Shown here: in pieces, positions 45,979-56,697 of the stretch
How positions within the stretch are numbered: position 1 is the first letter of the stretch
Layout of the letters: the number at the start of each line of letters is the position of its first letter
From: Tuctoria greenei
Taxonomy: Eukaryota > Streptophyta > Magnoliopsida > Poales > Poaceae
Reading direction: 5' to 3'
NCBI GenBank assembly: GCA_036927565.1
Contig: JAYESD010000007.1
Coordinates: forward strand, 1,199,644 to 1,263,643
Length of the DNA: 64,000 nt
Notes under the pieces: generated by a model
The model's database searches: none
Seen by the model: only the letters and a program-made list of their open reading frames with translations
Told to the model about the DNA's origin: nothing
Translations under genes and position numbers: made by a program

Positions 45979-48092
45979 ATGGCCAAGAATGGGGGTTCGG
46001 TTCCCACCTTCGAGGGCAAGAACTTTGCCTATTGGAAAGCACGCATGCGTGCCTACCTAGAGGCTATTGCTCCCGAAGTTTGGGAAGCAACCCATGCGGG
46101 ATTTGGAGATCTCAATTATGTTGGTGATCAACTAAAATGGGATGCTAAGGCTAGAAATGCCATCTATGAATGCATAAGTCAAGACGTTTTTGCTAGAATT
46201 GCTAGTAAAGAGAAAGCTTGTGAAATTTGAGCATGTTTAATTGAAATTCATGAGGGCTCATCTCGTGTTAAAGAACTCAAATATCACTTGCTAAAATCCA
46301 AGTATGATGAATTCAAAATGCTTCCTCATGAGAATGTTAACCAAATGTTTTCTCGCTTAAATGTGCTCATTGAGGAGATTAACGCACTTGACATTGCTTC
46401 TCTTGGTAAGGGTCTTATCAACCGCAAGATCCTCATGCTTCTACCTAAGCCCAAGTACAACATTATCAACTCAATGCTCCAAAAGGAATCACTTGACAAC
46501 ATTGAAGTCTCGGAGCTCATTGGAGAAATTCATGCTCATGAGATGAGCGTACTTGGAATGATGGAGGAGTCATTGTCAAAAACCATTGCTCTCAAGGCTT
46601 CAACCAAGAAAACAACCTCCAAGAAAAAGAAAGTGGTTGAGCCTAGCTCAAGCGAAGAAGAGCAAGCAACAAGCGAAGATGACGATGATGATGAGAAAAT
46701 TCTCACGTCTAAACTCCAAAATCGCAAAGAAGGGATACTCTTTTGATCCAAAGAAGAAAGCCTTCCTCCCAAGAAAAGATGAAAACAAGACATGCTACAA
46801 TTGTGGTGATCAAGGCCACATATCATATGATTGTCCAAGACCCGACAAGAGGAAGGACAACCACAAAGGAAAGTATGGAAAGCTAGAAGAAAGTGATGAA
46901 AATGAAGAAGAGGTCAAACCCAAGCGCTCCTTTGGAAAGAAGAAATTTGACAAGGGCAAAAAGACCAAGCTCTTTCCAAAGAATAGAAGAGGGCCTCAAA
47001 AAGTCTTCATGTGCGAGGCAAATGAGTGGATCACGGATGAAGAGTCAAGCGACGAAGAAAGTGAAGATGAAGAAAACTTGGCGGGCCTTGCCATCGTCGA
47101 CAAGGACAACTCACCTCTTCGTCCACCTCCTATGTGCCTCATGGCTAAAGGTAACACTAAGGTATGTGACAATTCTAGCGATGATGATGATGAGCTCTCC
47201 CCCCGATGAACTAGCATCTATGATTAATGAATACCATGTCATCATAAAAAGGGAAAAGAGCAAGGTTAAAGCACTTGAACAAGCTTGTGCTAAACTTGAG
47301 AGTGCGAAGCTCGATTTGCATGACAAGTATGTAACCATACTTAAAGAGCATGACACGCTCAAAACACATGTCAAGCAAATCGAGGAGGAAAATGCTCAAA
47401 TCAAGCTTGATCATCATGAGCTTGACTTAGCAAACCAAGCACTCTTGGGAAAGCACAATGACTTGGTTCAAAAACATGAAGTGCTTAACCTTGCTTATGA
47501 GGCAATTGAACTAAACATGAAAAACATGAAAAAGGAAACCCTTGATGGCAAAGTATCAACTATTTCACATGCCACTAATACTTTGGATAAGTCTTTGCCT
47601 TTGAAAGCAAGCCTTAGGGAGAAGGAATTGATGGACGAAATTGAAAGTCTCCGCACTAGTGTGGTGAGACTTTCCAAGGGGGAGGACAAGCACAAGGAAA
47701 TCCTCTACCAACAAGCCAAAGGCTTCAACAAGAGAGGACTTGGATCCTTCCCGGTGCTCAACAAAGGGAAGGTGCCCTCACCGGAGCTTAGGACGAGCTT
47801 CATCAAAGAAGTTGGATCCTATTGCCAACATTGTGAGGTCACCGGACACCACACGAGGGAGTGTCCTCTTCCCAACCGTCCTTCTCCCAAATTGCCTCCT
47901 AACTACAAATCTACTTTTCATGATTATCACTATCTCTTAAGCAAAGTAGGTGGCAAGGTGAAGGCAAGGTTCATCGGCAAAGACATTAAGGGCATGAAGG
48001 GGAAGCTCCCCAAGCAACTTTGGGTCCCAAAATCACTTGTATCACACATACAAGGACCTAAGTTAGCTTGGGTGCCTAAACTCAAAAACTAA
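45979..48092 (+). pseudogene. gag: Copia-B gag, one stop and two frameshifts
   Basis: It begins MAKNGGSVPTFEGKNFAYWK (gag N-terminus with FAYWKARMRAYLE). TGA at 46228-46230 interrupts the gag-polypeptide domain. The frame shifts by one in the A run at 46696-46699 and again in the C run at 47199-47204. Across the frames one finds zinc knuckle CYNCGDQGHISYDC, a coiled coil, and a second knuckle CQHCEVTGHHTREC near 47822-47865 that Copia-A lacks. The C-terminal block shares GGKVKARFIG, LWVPK and LAWVPK with Copia-A. Homopolymer frameshifts could be sequencing errors; the stop is less easily so. Confidence 0.88.
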
Positions 48093-48106
48093 CTTCATGT
48101 GTGTAG

Positions 48107-51100
48107 GTGAACTACAAAGCCGGAGGAAAGCATTGGGTACTCGATAGCGGGTGCACTCAACATATGACCGGCAATGATGGTATGTTCACCACCATAGAAA
48201 ACCCCGGTAATCATGAACAAGTTACTTTTGGTGACAATTCTAAGGGTAAGATAATAGGATTAGGTAAAATTGCTATCTCGAATGATTTATCCATTTCTAA
48301 TGTGTTGTATGTTAAGTCACTTAGCTTTAATCTACTTTCCATTGCACAACTTTGTGATCTTGGACTAACATGCACATTTAGCAAGGATGATGTTGTTGTG
48401 AGTAGTGAGGCAAGCAAAGAGCTTATCTTCAAAGGATTTCGGCATGGACATCTCTACTTGGTAGATTTCTCCAACAAGAATGCTAGCCTAACCACTTGTC
48501 TTTTCACTAAGACAAGCTTGGGTTGGCTATGGCACCGACACATAGCACACATTGGAATGAGCAAACTTAAGAAGTCATTCAAGCTTGGGATGGTGACCGG
48601 GGTGAAGGATGTGACGTTTGAGAAGAACAAGCTTTGTAGCGCATGTCAAGCCGGGAAGCAAGTTGCTTCACACCACCCAATGAAGACAATGGTGTCAACC
48701 TCCAAGCCACTTGAACTACTCCACATGGACCTCTTCGGACCGTCCACATACCAAAGTCTTGGCGGTAACTTCTATTGTCTTGTTATAGTTGATGACTACT
48801 CTCGCTATGCTTGGACTCTATTTTTAGGTGACAAGAGTGAAACTCCGGAAGTGTTCAAGACCTTCGCTAACCGTGCTCAAAGGGAATTCCAACTTACCAT
48901 TATCAAGGTCCGGAGTGACAACGGCACCGAATTCAAGAACTACAACATTGGGAAGTGGTGTGACCGTGAAGGTGTGAAGCATGAATTCTCCGCCACGTAC
49001 ACTCCTCAACAAAACGGTGTTGTTGAGAGGAAGAACAAAACCCTCATCACTCTTGCAAGAGCAATGCTTGATGACTACGGCACGTCGGAGAAGTTTTGGG
49101 CCGAAGCAATCAACACGGCGTGCCATGCCGCAAATAGGGTCTATCTTCACCGACTACTCCAAAAGACCCCATATGAGCTCCTCATTGGGAGAAAGCCCAA
49201 CATCTCCTACTTTAGAGTCTTTGGGTGCAAATGCTACATCTACCGCAAGAAAAGGCTCGGTAAGTTTGAAAGAAGATGTGATGTTGGTATTTTTCTTGGT
49301 TATGCATCAAACTCAAAAGCATATCGAGTATTCAACCAAACCTCCGGTCTAGTTGAAGAAAGTTGTGATGTTGAGTTTGATGAGACTAATGGCTCCCAAG
49401 AGGAGAGTTTTGGTCATGATGAAATAGATGATGAGCCTCTATGAGAAGCCATGAAAAACATGACCATTGGAGACATCAAGCCAGAAGTCGAAGAGGGCCA
49501 TGATCAAGGGGGAGCTTCAAGTTCCAACAACAACACCTCCATGGCGCCTCAAGTAGACGAAGAGGAGAAAGATGATCCATTGCCAACTCAAGACTCACAA
49601 GCAACACAACATCAAGATGGAGAAGAAGTCCATGATCAAGTCCAACCACAAGAGGAACAACACGCTTCACCACCGCCAAGTGCTTCACAACCACTTATGA
49701 GGCATGGACGCATCTCCAAGGCGCATCCAATGGACCAAATCATTGGAAGTCCTTCAAGGGGCGTAAGTACTCGTTCCCGCCATGTTGCTTCATTTTGTGA
49801 GCACTACTCGTTTGTTTCGTGTGTAGAACCCACTCACATCGAGGAAGCGCTCCAAGACCCAAATTGGGTAATGGCTATGCAAGAAGAACTCAACAACTTC
49901 ATCCGCAATGAAGTTTGGGTGTTGGTGGAGCGACCCAAGGACAAGAACGTCATCGGAACAAAGTGGGTGTACCGCAACAAACAAGACGAGAATGGCGTTG
50001 TGGTCCGCAACAAGGCAAGACTTGTGGCCAAAGGGTTCTCCCAAGTTGAAGGACTGGATTTTGGCAAAACATTTGCTCCGGTCGCCCGGTTAGAGGCAAT
50101 TCGTATACTCCTTGCCTTTGCTTCACATCATAACATAATGCTTTATCAAATGGATGTGAAAAGTGCCTTTCTTAATGGCTATATTAACGAGCTTGTTTAT
50201 GTTGAGCAACCTCCCGGGTTTGAAGATCCGAGGAATCCTAATCATGTGTATAGGCTACACAAGGCGCTCTACAGACTCAAGCAAGCACCTAGGGCGTGGT
50301 ATGAACGACTAAGGGATTTCCTAGTCATGCAAGGATTCAAGATCGGGAGGGTGGATACTACACTCTTCACCAAGGACATCAACAGAGATTTATTTCTTTG
50401 TCAAATTTACGTTGATGACATTATTTTTGGCTCAACTAACAAAGCTCTTAGCCATGAGTTTGGCAAAATGATGTCTAGGGAATTCGAGATGTCAATGATT
50501 GGAGAGCTCAACTTCTTCCTTGGATTCCAAATCAAGCAACTTCAAGAGGGAACTTTTGTCTACCAAGAGAAATACACCAAGGACCTCTTGAAGAAATTTG
50601 AGATGGGAGATTGTAGCTCAAGAAGCACTCCAATGGCAACAAATTGCCATCTCGACGCGGATAAGGACAGTAAACCTATTGACCAATCTCACTACCGCTC
50701 TATGATTGGTTCATTGCTTTATCTTACCGCATCTAGGCCCGATATAATGTTTAGTGTATGCTTATGTGCTCGCTTTCAAGCGGCTCCTAAAGAATCGCAT
50801 AAGAAGGCGGTCTTTAGGATACTTAGGTATCTTAAGCATACCCCTAGTATGGGCTTGTGGTACCCTAAAGGTACAACCTTCCAACTCCTGGGATACTCGG
50901 ATTCGGACTTTGCCGGATGCCGCATAGATCGCAAGAGTACCTCCGGTGGGTGCCACTTGCTTGGGCGTTCCCTAGTGTCTTGGTCTAGCAAAAAGCAGAA
51001 TTCCGTGGCTTTGTCCACCGCGGAAGCGGAGTATATAGCGGCCGGTGCATGTTGTGCCCAAATTCTATATATGAAGCAAACCCTTTTGGACTTTGGAATT

Positions 51101-51361
51101 AAAATTGGTTGTGTGCCTCTCCTTTGTGACAATGAAAGTGCGGTTAAGATAGCTAGAAACCCCGTTCAACACTCCCGCACTAAGCACATTGATATTCGCC
51201 ATCACTTCTTGCGTGATCATGAGGCTAAAGGAGACATCTCTTTGCAAGGTGTTAGATCCGAAGAACAATTGGCGGATATTTTCACTAAACCACTTGATGA
51301 GAAAACCTTTTCTAGACTTAGAAATGAATTAAATGTGCTAGATGTATCTAACGTCATGTAA
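48107..51361 (+). pseudogene. pol: Copia-B pol with one premature stop
   Basis: The frame opens at 48107 right after TGTGTGTAG, again without an ATG before the protease DSG (WVLDSGCTQHMTG). Integrase zinc residues (HRHIAHIG, CSACQAGKQ), core DLFGPSTY, RSDNGTEFKN and PQQNGVVERKN are present. TGA at 49442-49444 interrupts the link between integrase and RT, after DEIDDEPL. RT and RNase H continue to 51361 with YQMDVKSAFLNG, YVDDIIFGST, SSKKQNSVALSTAEAEY and DNESAVKIA. ALYRLKQAPRAW has Arg where Copia-A and most relatives have Gly, and DFGKTFAPV has Lys where Glu is usual. Both changes may weaken RT. Confidence 0.9.
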
Positions 51362-51925
51362 GTTGCCATGTTCATGTAAGGATGCATATCATATAGGTCT
51401 TGTCTAACTCCCAAAGGATAGGGGTGAGCTAGAAATAGTTTTCCCTGAGGAAGCCTTTGGAAGGTTTAAACTTGGCAAGATAGACTTATTTTATGCCTTG
51501 CATGATCCCTGCCATATAGACTTGCACTCTTTTAATCTCTTGCACTATAATTTGTTTGGCATTGCATACGGTAGATTGTCACAAAGGGGAACCCACCTCA
51601 TGAGAAGGAGACTTGTTTGAAATGCAATATCTCAACTCATATAAGGTGGAAAGAACAAAATGTTAGGTACGTTAATGCCTAGAGGATCATGCTTCAAAGA
51701 GATAGAAGTCTTCATACTCTACCTCACAAAGCATGGGCCTTACATTTTATTTGTATATTTTCCTCCATTTTTCTCGGTGTTCCATTTGCGTTAAGGTCTA
51801 GCCAAGCTATTGGCATATTAGCTTCTTGAGGGGTAAGGGGTTGCCCAAAAAGTCATAAGACATGTGTTTCTCTTCGATTGTTTGTTTGGTCAAAGGACAT
51901 ATATGGGATGTTTTCGTTCTGTTGT
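51362..51925. other. Copia-B spacer after pol
   Basis: Non-coding, AT-rich sequence between the pol stop and the palindrome cluster. No motif recognised. Confidence 0.5.
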
Positions 51926-52320
51926 CATCGGATTATCCGATGCCTATGTTAATTCCTCATCGGTCCAATAGGTGTTCAATCTTCAAAGCCAAATTCTGTT
52001 TGAATTCTAAATAATCCGACGCGTTCATTCCGAAAAACATCGGTCCATCCGATGTTCATTCTTCTGGGGCTGTGATCAATTCAACCGATGTTTACTTCCC
52101 CCTACGTCGGATCATCCGGTGTCAACATTCCTCTTTTGAACACCCTTACTGTGCCATTCGACCGATGACCCAAACCCTAAACGTCGGTCCATCCGATGTC
52201 AACAACAATTTTTGAATATTCTTACTGTGGCATTCAACCGATGTTCGTTTCACCTAGCATCGGTCCATCCGGTGTTAAAATTTCGGCTAGGGTTTGGGGT
52301 CCACTATTTAAACCCGCGCG
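51926..52320 (+). promoter_or_regulatory. Copia-B pre-ORF3 palindrome cluster with TATA-like site
   Basis: About nine copies of whole or half CATCGG...CCGATG palindromes, the LTR-type motif of this family, lie at 51926-52275. They are followed by TATTTAAA at 52305-52312, then a CT-rich stretch (CTCCTTCTCTCTCCCC) and GC-rich leader before ORF3. The arrangement mirrors the LTR promoter and the matching region of Copia-A. Confidence 0.55.
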
Positions 52321-52777
52321 CCGCCGCCTCCTTCTCTCTCCCCGACGCCATCGCTCTCCCGTGCCCTCGCCGCCGCCTCTCGCCCACCTCGCCGCAGCCG
52401 ACCGCGCCGCCACCTCCTCCGCCGCCGGCCGCCGCCGCCGCCGCCCACAGCGCCGCCGTCGTGCTCCCGCCGGGCGCCGCCACCGCACACCCGCGCCGCC
52501 TCACCTCCAAGCGCCGCGCCGCCGCCTCCACCCTCGCGCCGTTCGTCGCACCGCCGCCTCCACGCACCTCTCCACCGCATCCAAGCACCGCCACCACTCT
52601 TCCCTCCATCGCAGCGCCTCCACCCCGCGACGCCGCCATCTCCGGTCACCTCCCCGTCGCTAGGTTTTCCCGAGCTCCATCGTCGCTAAGGTTTGCTCCG
52701 TGCCGTGCGACGTCCCTCGTTGCTTCTCTCGTCGTTCGTTTTCATCGTCGCTAACCCTACCTCTCCATTGCATCAAG

Positions 52778-54949
52778 ATGGGTCGCGATCGCAAAGGAAA
52801 GGGCAAGGCAATCGCGGAGCCCGCCGCGAAGAAGCGCAAACTGTCGAAGGACGAGAAGAAGGCCCTTATGGCTGCTCGCGCCGCCGAGGAGCGTGAGGGT
52901 GGCCGAGGGGGTTCCCTGAGGATTCGCGAGGCCCGTCCGAGGCAGCCTCCCGTGATCGACGACTCCGACGCCGAAGAGGAGCCGGTTGAGCCTCTCGTCC
53001 GCCGGCGCTCAGCCCGGACGCGTGGGGGTCACACCGAGGCTGCTCCTCGTCCGAGACCGACGGCTGCCGACCGTCGTGAGGACAGGGAGGCCGAGAGGGC
53101 CATCTACGAGATGGACACGGCCGTCCGTGTCGGTGAGGGAGTCCGGTTGACGGACTACAGGAAGATGAAGGCCAAGCAGCTACGAAAGCTTCGTTGGAAC
53201 GTGCTGCTTGAGGAGTGGTTCCCACAGTCCCGAGAGACTCTTGTGGACAGTCGCTTCTGGACTGTCACCCAGGCGTCTCTCTATGAGACCTACAGGCGTC
53301 GGGGGCACAAGCTCTTTCAGCACAACTACCTGGACTGGGGGCAGCTTGCAGTGGCAGCGGAGACTGAGGTCCGTCCTTTCTTTGAGAGATACAGAGGTTT
53401 GGTGCAGCTGCTGGCTTTTGAGAGAAGTGCTTATGTGGAAGAGTGGGTCCGTGTCTTCTACGCGACCCTGTACATCTCAGAGGGCAGGAGGTCGATTGAC
53501 TTCATGTTCAATGGTCAGCGCTACCACCTCTCGAGGCAGACTTTGGGGCAGCTTCTTGGTTTGGACCTGCACGACACCTGCGTGCACGAGAAGGTCTATG
53601 GGCAGGCAGATCCACCGAGGAGGCCACTTACTGGAGGGGTAGCACCTCAGCTTGACGAGATCCGCTCTCTGTTTGGCCCCTCGTTCTCTCCGGACCAGCC
53701 GAGAGTTCCAGCTCTCCTGACCCCAGCTACGCGCATTGTGCACCTCGCCTTGCGCCGCACGCTCCTGCCAAGGTCAGGTTACTTGGAGGGGTTCACGAGT
53801 CTGCAGCAGACCCTCCTGTTCTACATAATGAACGGGATGGATTTCGATATCGTGGACATACTCCTATGCGAGATGGAAGACGTAATCACGGATGGGATTG
53901 GCATGATGAGGCAGATGGTCTACGGGCACTGGATCAGTTACATTTGCTCTATGATGGTGCCTGAGGGACATACAGCATAGGCCCGGCTTGCTGACGAGAG
54001 TGTGACTTGCTTTGGTCACTATCGTGCCTCTGCTCCTGGAGACCGCCGCCTTGGCCGTCCAGTTGAGCGCCAGGTCAGGGCTCGCTTGACTGAGGAGGAT
54101 TGGTCTGACCTCGAGAGGGAAGATGAGCGTCTGACAGAGGCAGAAGCTCAAGGTGGAGACTTGTAGCACGTCTGGTCCGAGAGCGACATAGACGAGAGTG
54201 TCGAGGAGTACTTCCCTCCCCCTCCACCTTCACCGAGGCAGCACGACGCCGAGGCAGGAGGATCAGCTGCTCCGCCACCAACACCACCTCCTGTGTCCGA
54301 GGCGCAGGTGTCACAGCCGTCCGAGCTGTCGACACTTCTCCAGCAGATGATCGAGCAGCAGCGCCAGGACAGGCTCGCTGCTGAGCAGGCCAGGGCAGAA
54401 CAGGCTGCTCACCTGGCACAGCTGCAGCGGCAGCAGCAGGAGCTCCAGCTGGAGATCGCCCGTCAGAGGCGAGAGGATACGGACCGGTTCACCAACCTGG
54501 TAGATCAGATGCACCACCGTACCCTCGACCAGCAGCAGCAGACCCAGCAGGCCATGATGGGGATCCTAGGGTTGATCACCAACCTTTACACTCAGACCGG
54601 GATCGCCCTTCCTCCACAGCAGCCTGGACTGGGACTGGCTCCAGGTGTTGCTCAGGTGCCTACTACTCCTATCCCTTCAATCAGTATGTCACCACTTCTG
54701 GCATCTAGCGCACCAATTCACTCACCACTGCCGGCGACGATCTTGTTCCAGCAGACGCCGGCGTCTGTGGTGAGCGCTCCACTTCCTCCAGCTCCACCGG
54801 CACCTCCAGTACCGGCTTCCTCTCCTCCAGCACCGGCAGCGGACCCTCCAGCTCCCGCCGCTTCAGCAGCTCCTACGACCGGCGACTCTAGCTCCGACGA
54901 CTACGACGGTACCCAGTTCGTCCTCGCGCCCAGCTCTCAGGGTCTGTAG
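52778..54949 (+). pseudogene. Copia-B third ORF, two in-frame TAG stops
   Basis: ATG at 52778 starts MGRDRKGKGKAIAEPAAKKR; the frame is open from 52700. The N-terminus is basic with a KKRKLSKDEKK cluster like a nuclear localisation signal. The middle has VEEWVRVFYATLYISEGRRS, FMFNGQRYHLSRQTLGQLLGL and TRIVHLALRRTLLPRSGY, matching the plant-element extra-ORF domain of Copia-A ORF3. TAG at 53978-53980 and at 54164-54166 interrupt an otherwise continuous frame to 54949. The last third has a Gln-rich coiled coil (about 54330-54560) and a Pro/Ala-rich tail. No membrane segment is apparent. The role is unknown. Confidence 0.7.
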
Positions 54950-54960
54950 GCTTTCTGATC

Positions 54961-54989
54961 CCTTTTTGGTGTCTTGATGCCAAAGGGGG
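54961..54989 (+). other. conserved hairpin upstream of Copia-B polypurine tract
   Basis: CCTTTTTGG and CCAAAGGGGG pair around TGTCTTGATG, the same structure as 40480-40507 in Copia-A. GGGGGAG tracts follow. Confidence 0.65.
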
Positions 54990-55300
54990 AGAAGATGTAG
55001 AAGAGTCAGGGGGAGTGGTAGTAGTAGTCTTAGGGGGAGTGAAGGAGGAGTGTGTGTCTATCCTTTGTATTCGTGCTTGAGTACTCTTTTGTAATTTTTA
55101 TTAAGCACTCTTTCGCTTGTCTCATTTGCTTATGATTTTAATCAATTGAGCTTTTCGCTCCACAAATTTCTTTTGCATTTTACAAGCTTAATGTGTCCTA
55201 TGCTGTATTCATTGCATATATACTTGAGTATTATCAGCAAATTCATTATTATCGCGCTTTAAATTATTGTGTTGTCATCAATCACCAAAAAGGGGGAGAT

Positions 55301-56697
55301 TGAAAGCATCTAGGCCCCATGAGGTACGGTTTCGGTGATTAATGACAACCATTCGATATTACTAATGAATTTGTGAATGCAGGGTCTCAATAACACTCAA
55401 TCAAATGAAATCAAAATTACATTGGAGACACATATAAAATCAACGGATGAGATCAAATCAAATCATATGAAGACAAGAAGTGAAAGCTCTAACTTGATAT
55501 CACTCAATGCTTGAAGACAATCAAAACAACATTTCAAACAAGTGTCAAAGAGGTCACAAGTTCAAATTCCAAAAGAACAACTCAAAACAACTCGAAGTCA
55601 ACAAGTTGAACACACCGGATCAACCGACGTTCTATGAGTTGACTACATCGGTCGAGTTGGTTCAACTGAAGAAGAAGACCTCAGACAAATGCACTCACCG
55701 GATCATCCGATGTGAGTGGCTCAGTGACATCGGTCCATCATCACAGATTGCAATACCATTGGACCAAGTGAAGCACCGGATCATCCGATGTATAGACTTA
55801 CATACATCGGTTGAATATCCCAGTAAGCCTCAAGATCAAACAAAATTCTGGAGGAAGAGCCACCGGATCATCCGATGAGAAGACAGATCAACATCGGTCT
55901 AACAACGGTCATATCTGACACAGTGACATCAGCTAATTTGGCTTTGACCGATGTTAACTGAAGGGGAGACATCGAATCATCCGGTGTTCGCAGAGAAGTG
56001 ATGTCAGCCTACTTTTCCAACGGCTATCTCGTGGAGGCTGGCTATTTATACCCCTTCAACCTGTCAAATCGACATGACTTGAAGCCCAGACATACTCTAC
56101 ACATCCTAGAGCATTCAAGCAATAGAGCTACCACTTTCACATCATTTGCTCATCATTTGTACACCAAGAGATAGGCTAGAACTAGCTAGAGATAGTGCTT
56201 GGGTGCCTCCATTCTTGGTGATTGAAGTCTCTAGTGTAGTGAGAGCCATAAGGGAGTGTCCCTTGGTGTGTGCGACTTCCGGAGCTTGCCAAGAAGATTG
56301 TGGAAGCCCGGAGGATTCCAAAGTGTACAAGGCTTGAGCTCCACCTTGCCGAGGTTGGCGAACGGAGAAGAATAGTGAAGAACCCCCTTGTCTCGGTGAC
56401 TTGGGAGTGGCAAAACCCTTCGGTGGGTGCCACAACGTGGATGTAGGTAGATCCTTGTGATCTTACCGAACCACGGGATAAACTCCGTGTCCCTTGAGCG
56501 TTTGCATCCCTCTCCCTTTTTACACTTATGCAATCTTCATTCCGCAACTTTAATTTACATTGATTGCATAGTTTAATCGCATAGGGAATTGGGCTTGAGG
56601 TCGTTAATTTTCTTAATTACTTTAAAAATTGAAAGAAAGCCCAATTCACCCCAAGAAAGCCCAATTCACCCCCCTCTTGGGCGTTTCGATCCTTACA
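55301..56697 (+). repeat. Copia-B 3' LTR
   Basis: 1397 bp. The 20-bp excess over the 5' LTR is exactly explained by a tandem copy of AAGAAAGCCCAATTCACCCC (56633-56652 and 56653-56672). Polypurine AAAAAGGGGGAGAT precedes it. Confidence 0.95.

Larger units (their letters stand above)
44542..56697 (+). mobile_element. Copia-B, Sirevirus-type LTR retrotransposon
   Basis: TG...CA LTRs and a perfect 5-bp target duplication GAGCT at 44537-44541 and 56698-56702. Layout as in Copia-A: primer site TGGTATCAGAGC at 45921-45932, gag, pol, a palindrome-rich gap, ORF3, hairpin, and purine tract AAAAAGGGGGAGAT. The LTRs differ by only about three substitutions that I can see plus one 20-bp duplication in the 3' copy, so insertion is very recent (on the order of 0.1 million years at 1.3e-8). 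Yet gag carries one stop and two frameshifts, pol one stop, and ORF3 two stops. It therefore could not supply its own proteins as sequenced. Confidence 0.95.

Noticed and set aside
52234..52649. Ala/Arg/Gly-rich minus-strand open frames
   Set aside because: They are shadows of a GC-rich leader with extreme composition, opposite the ORF3 upstream region, and have no domain.
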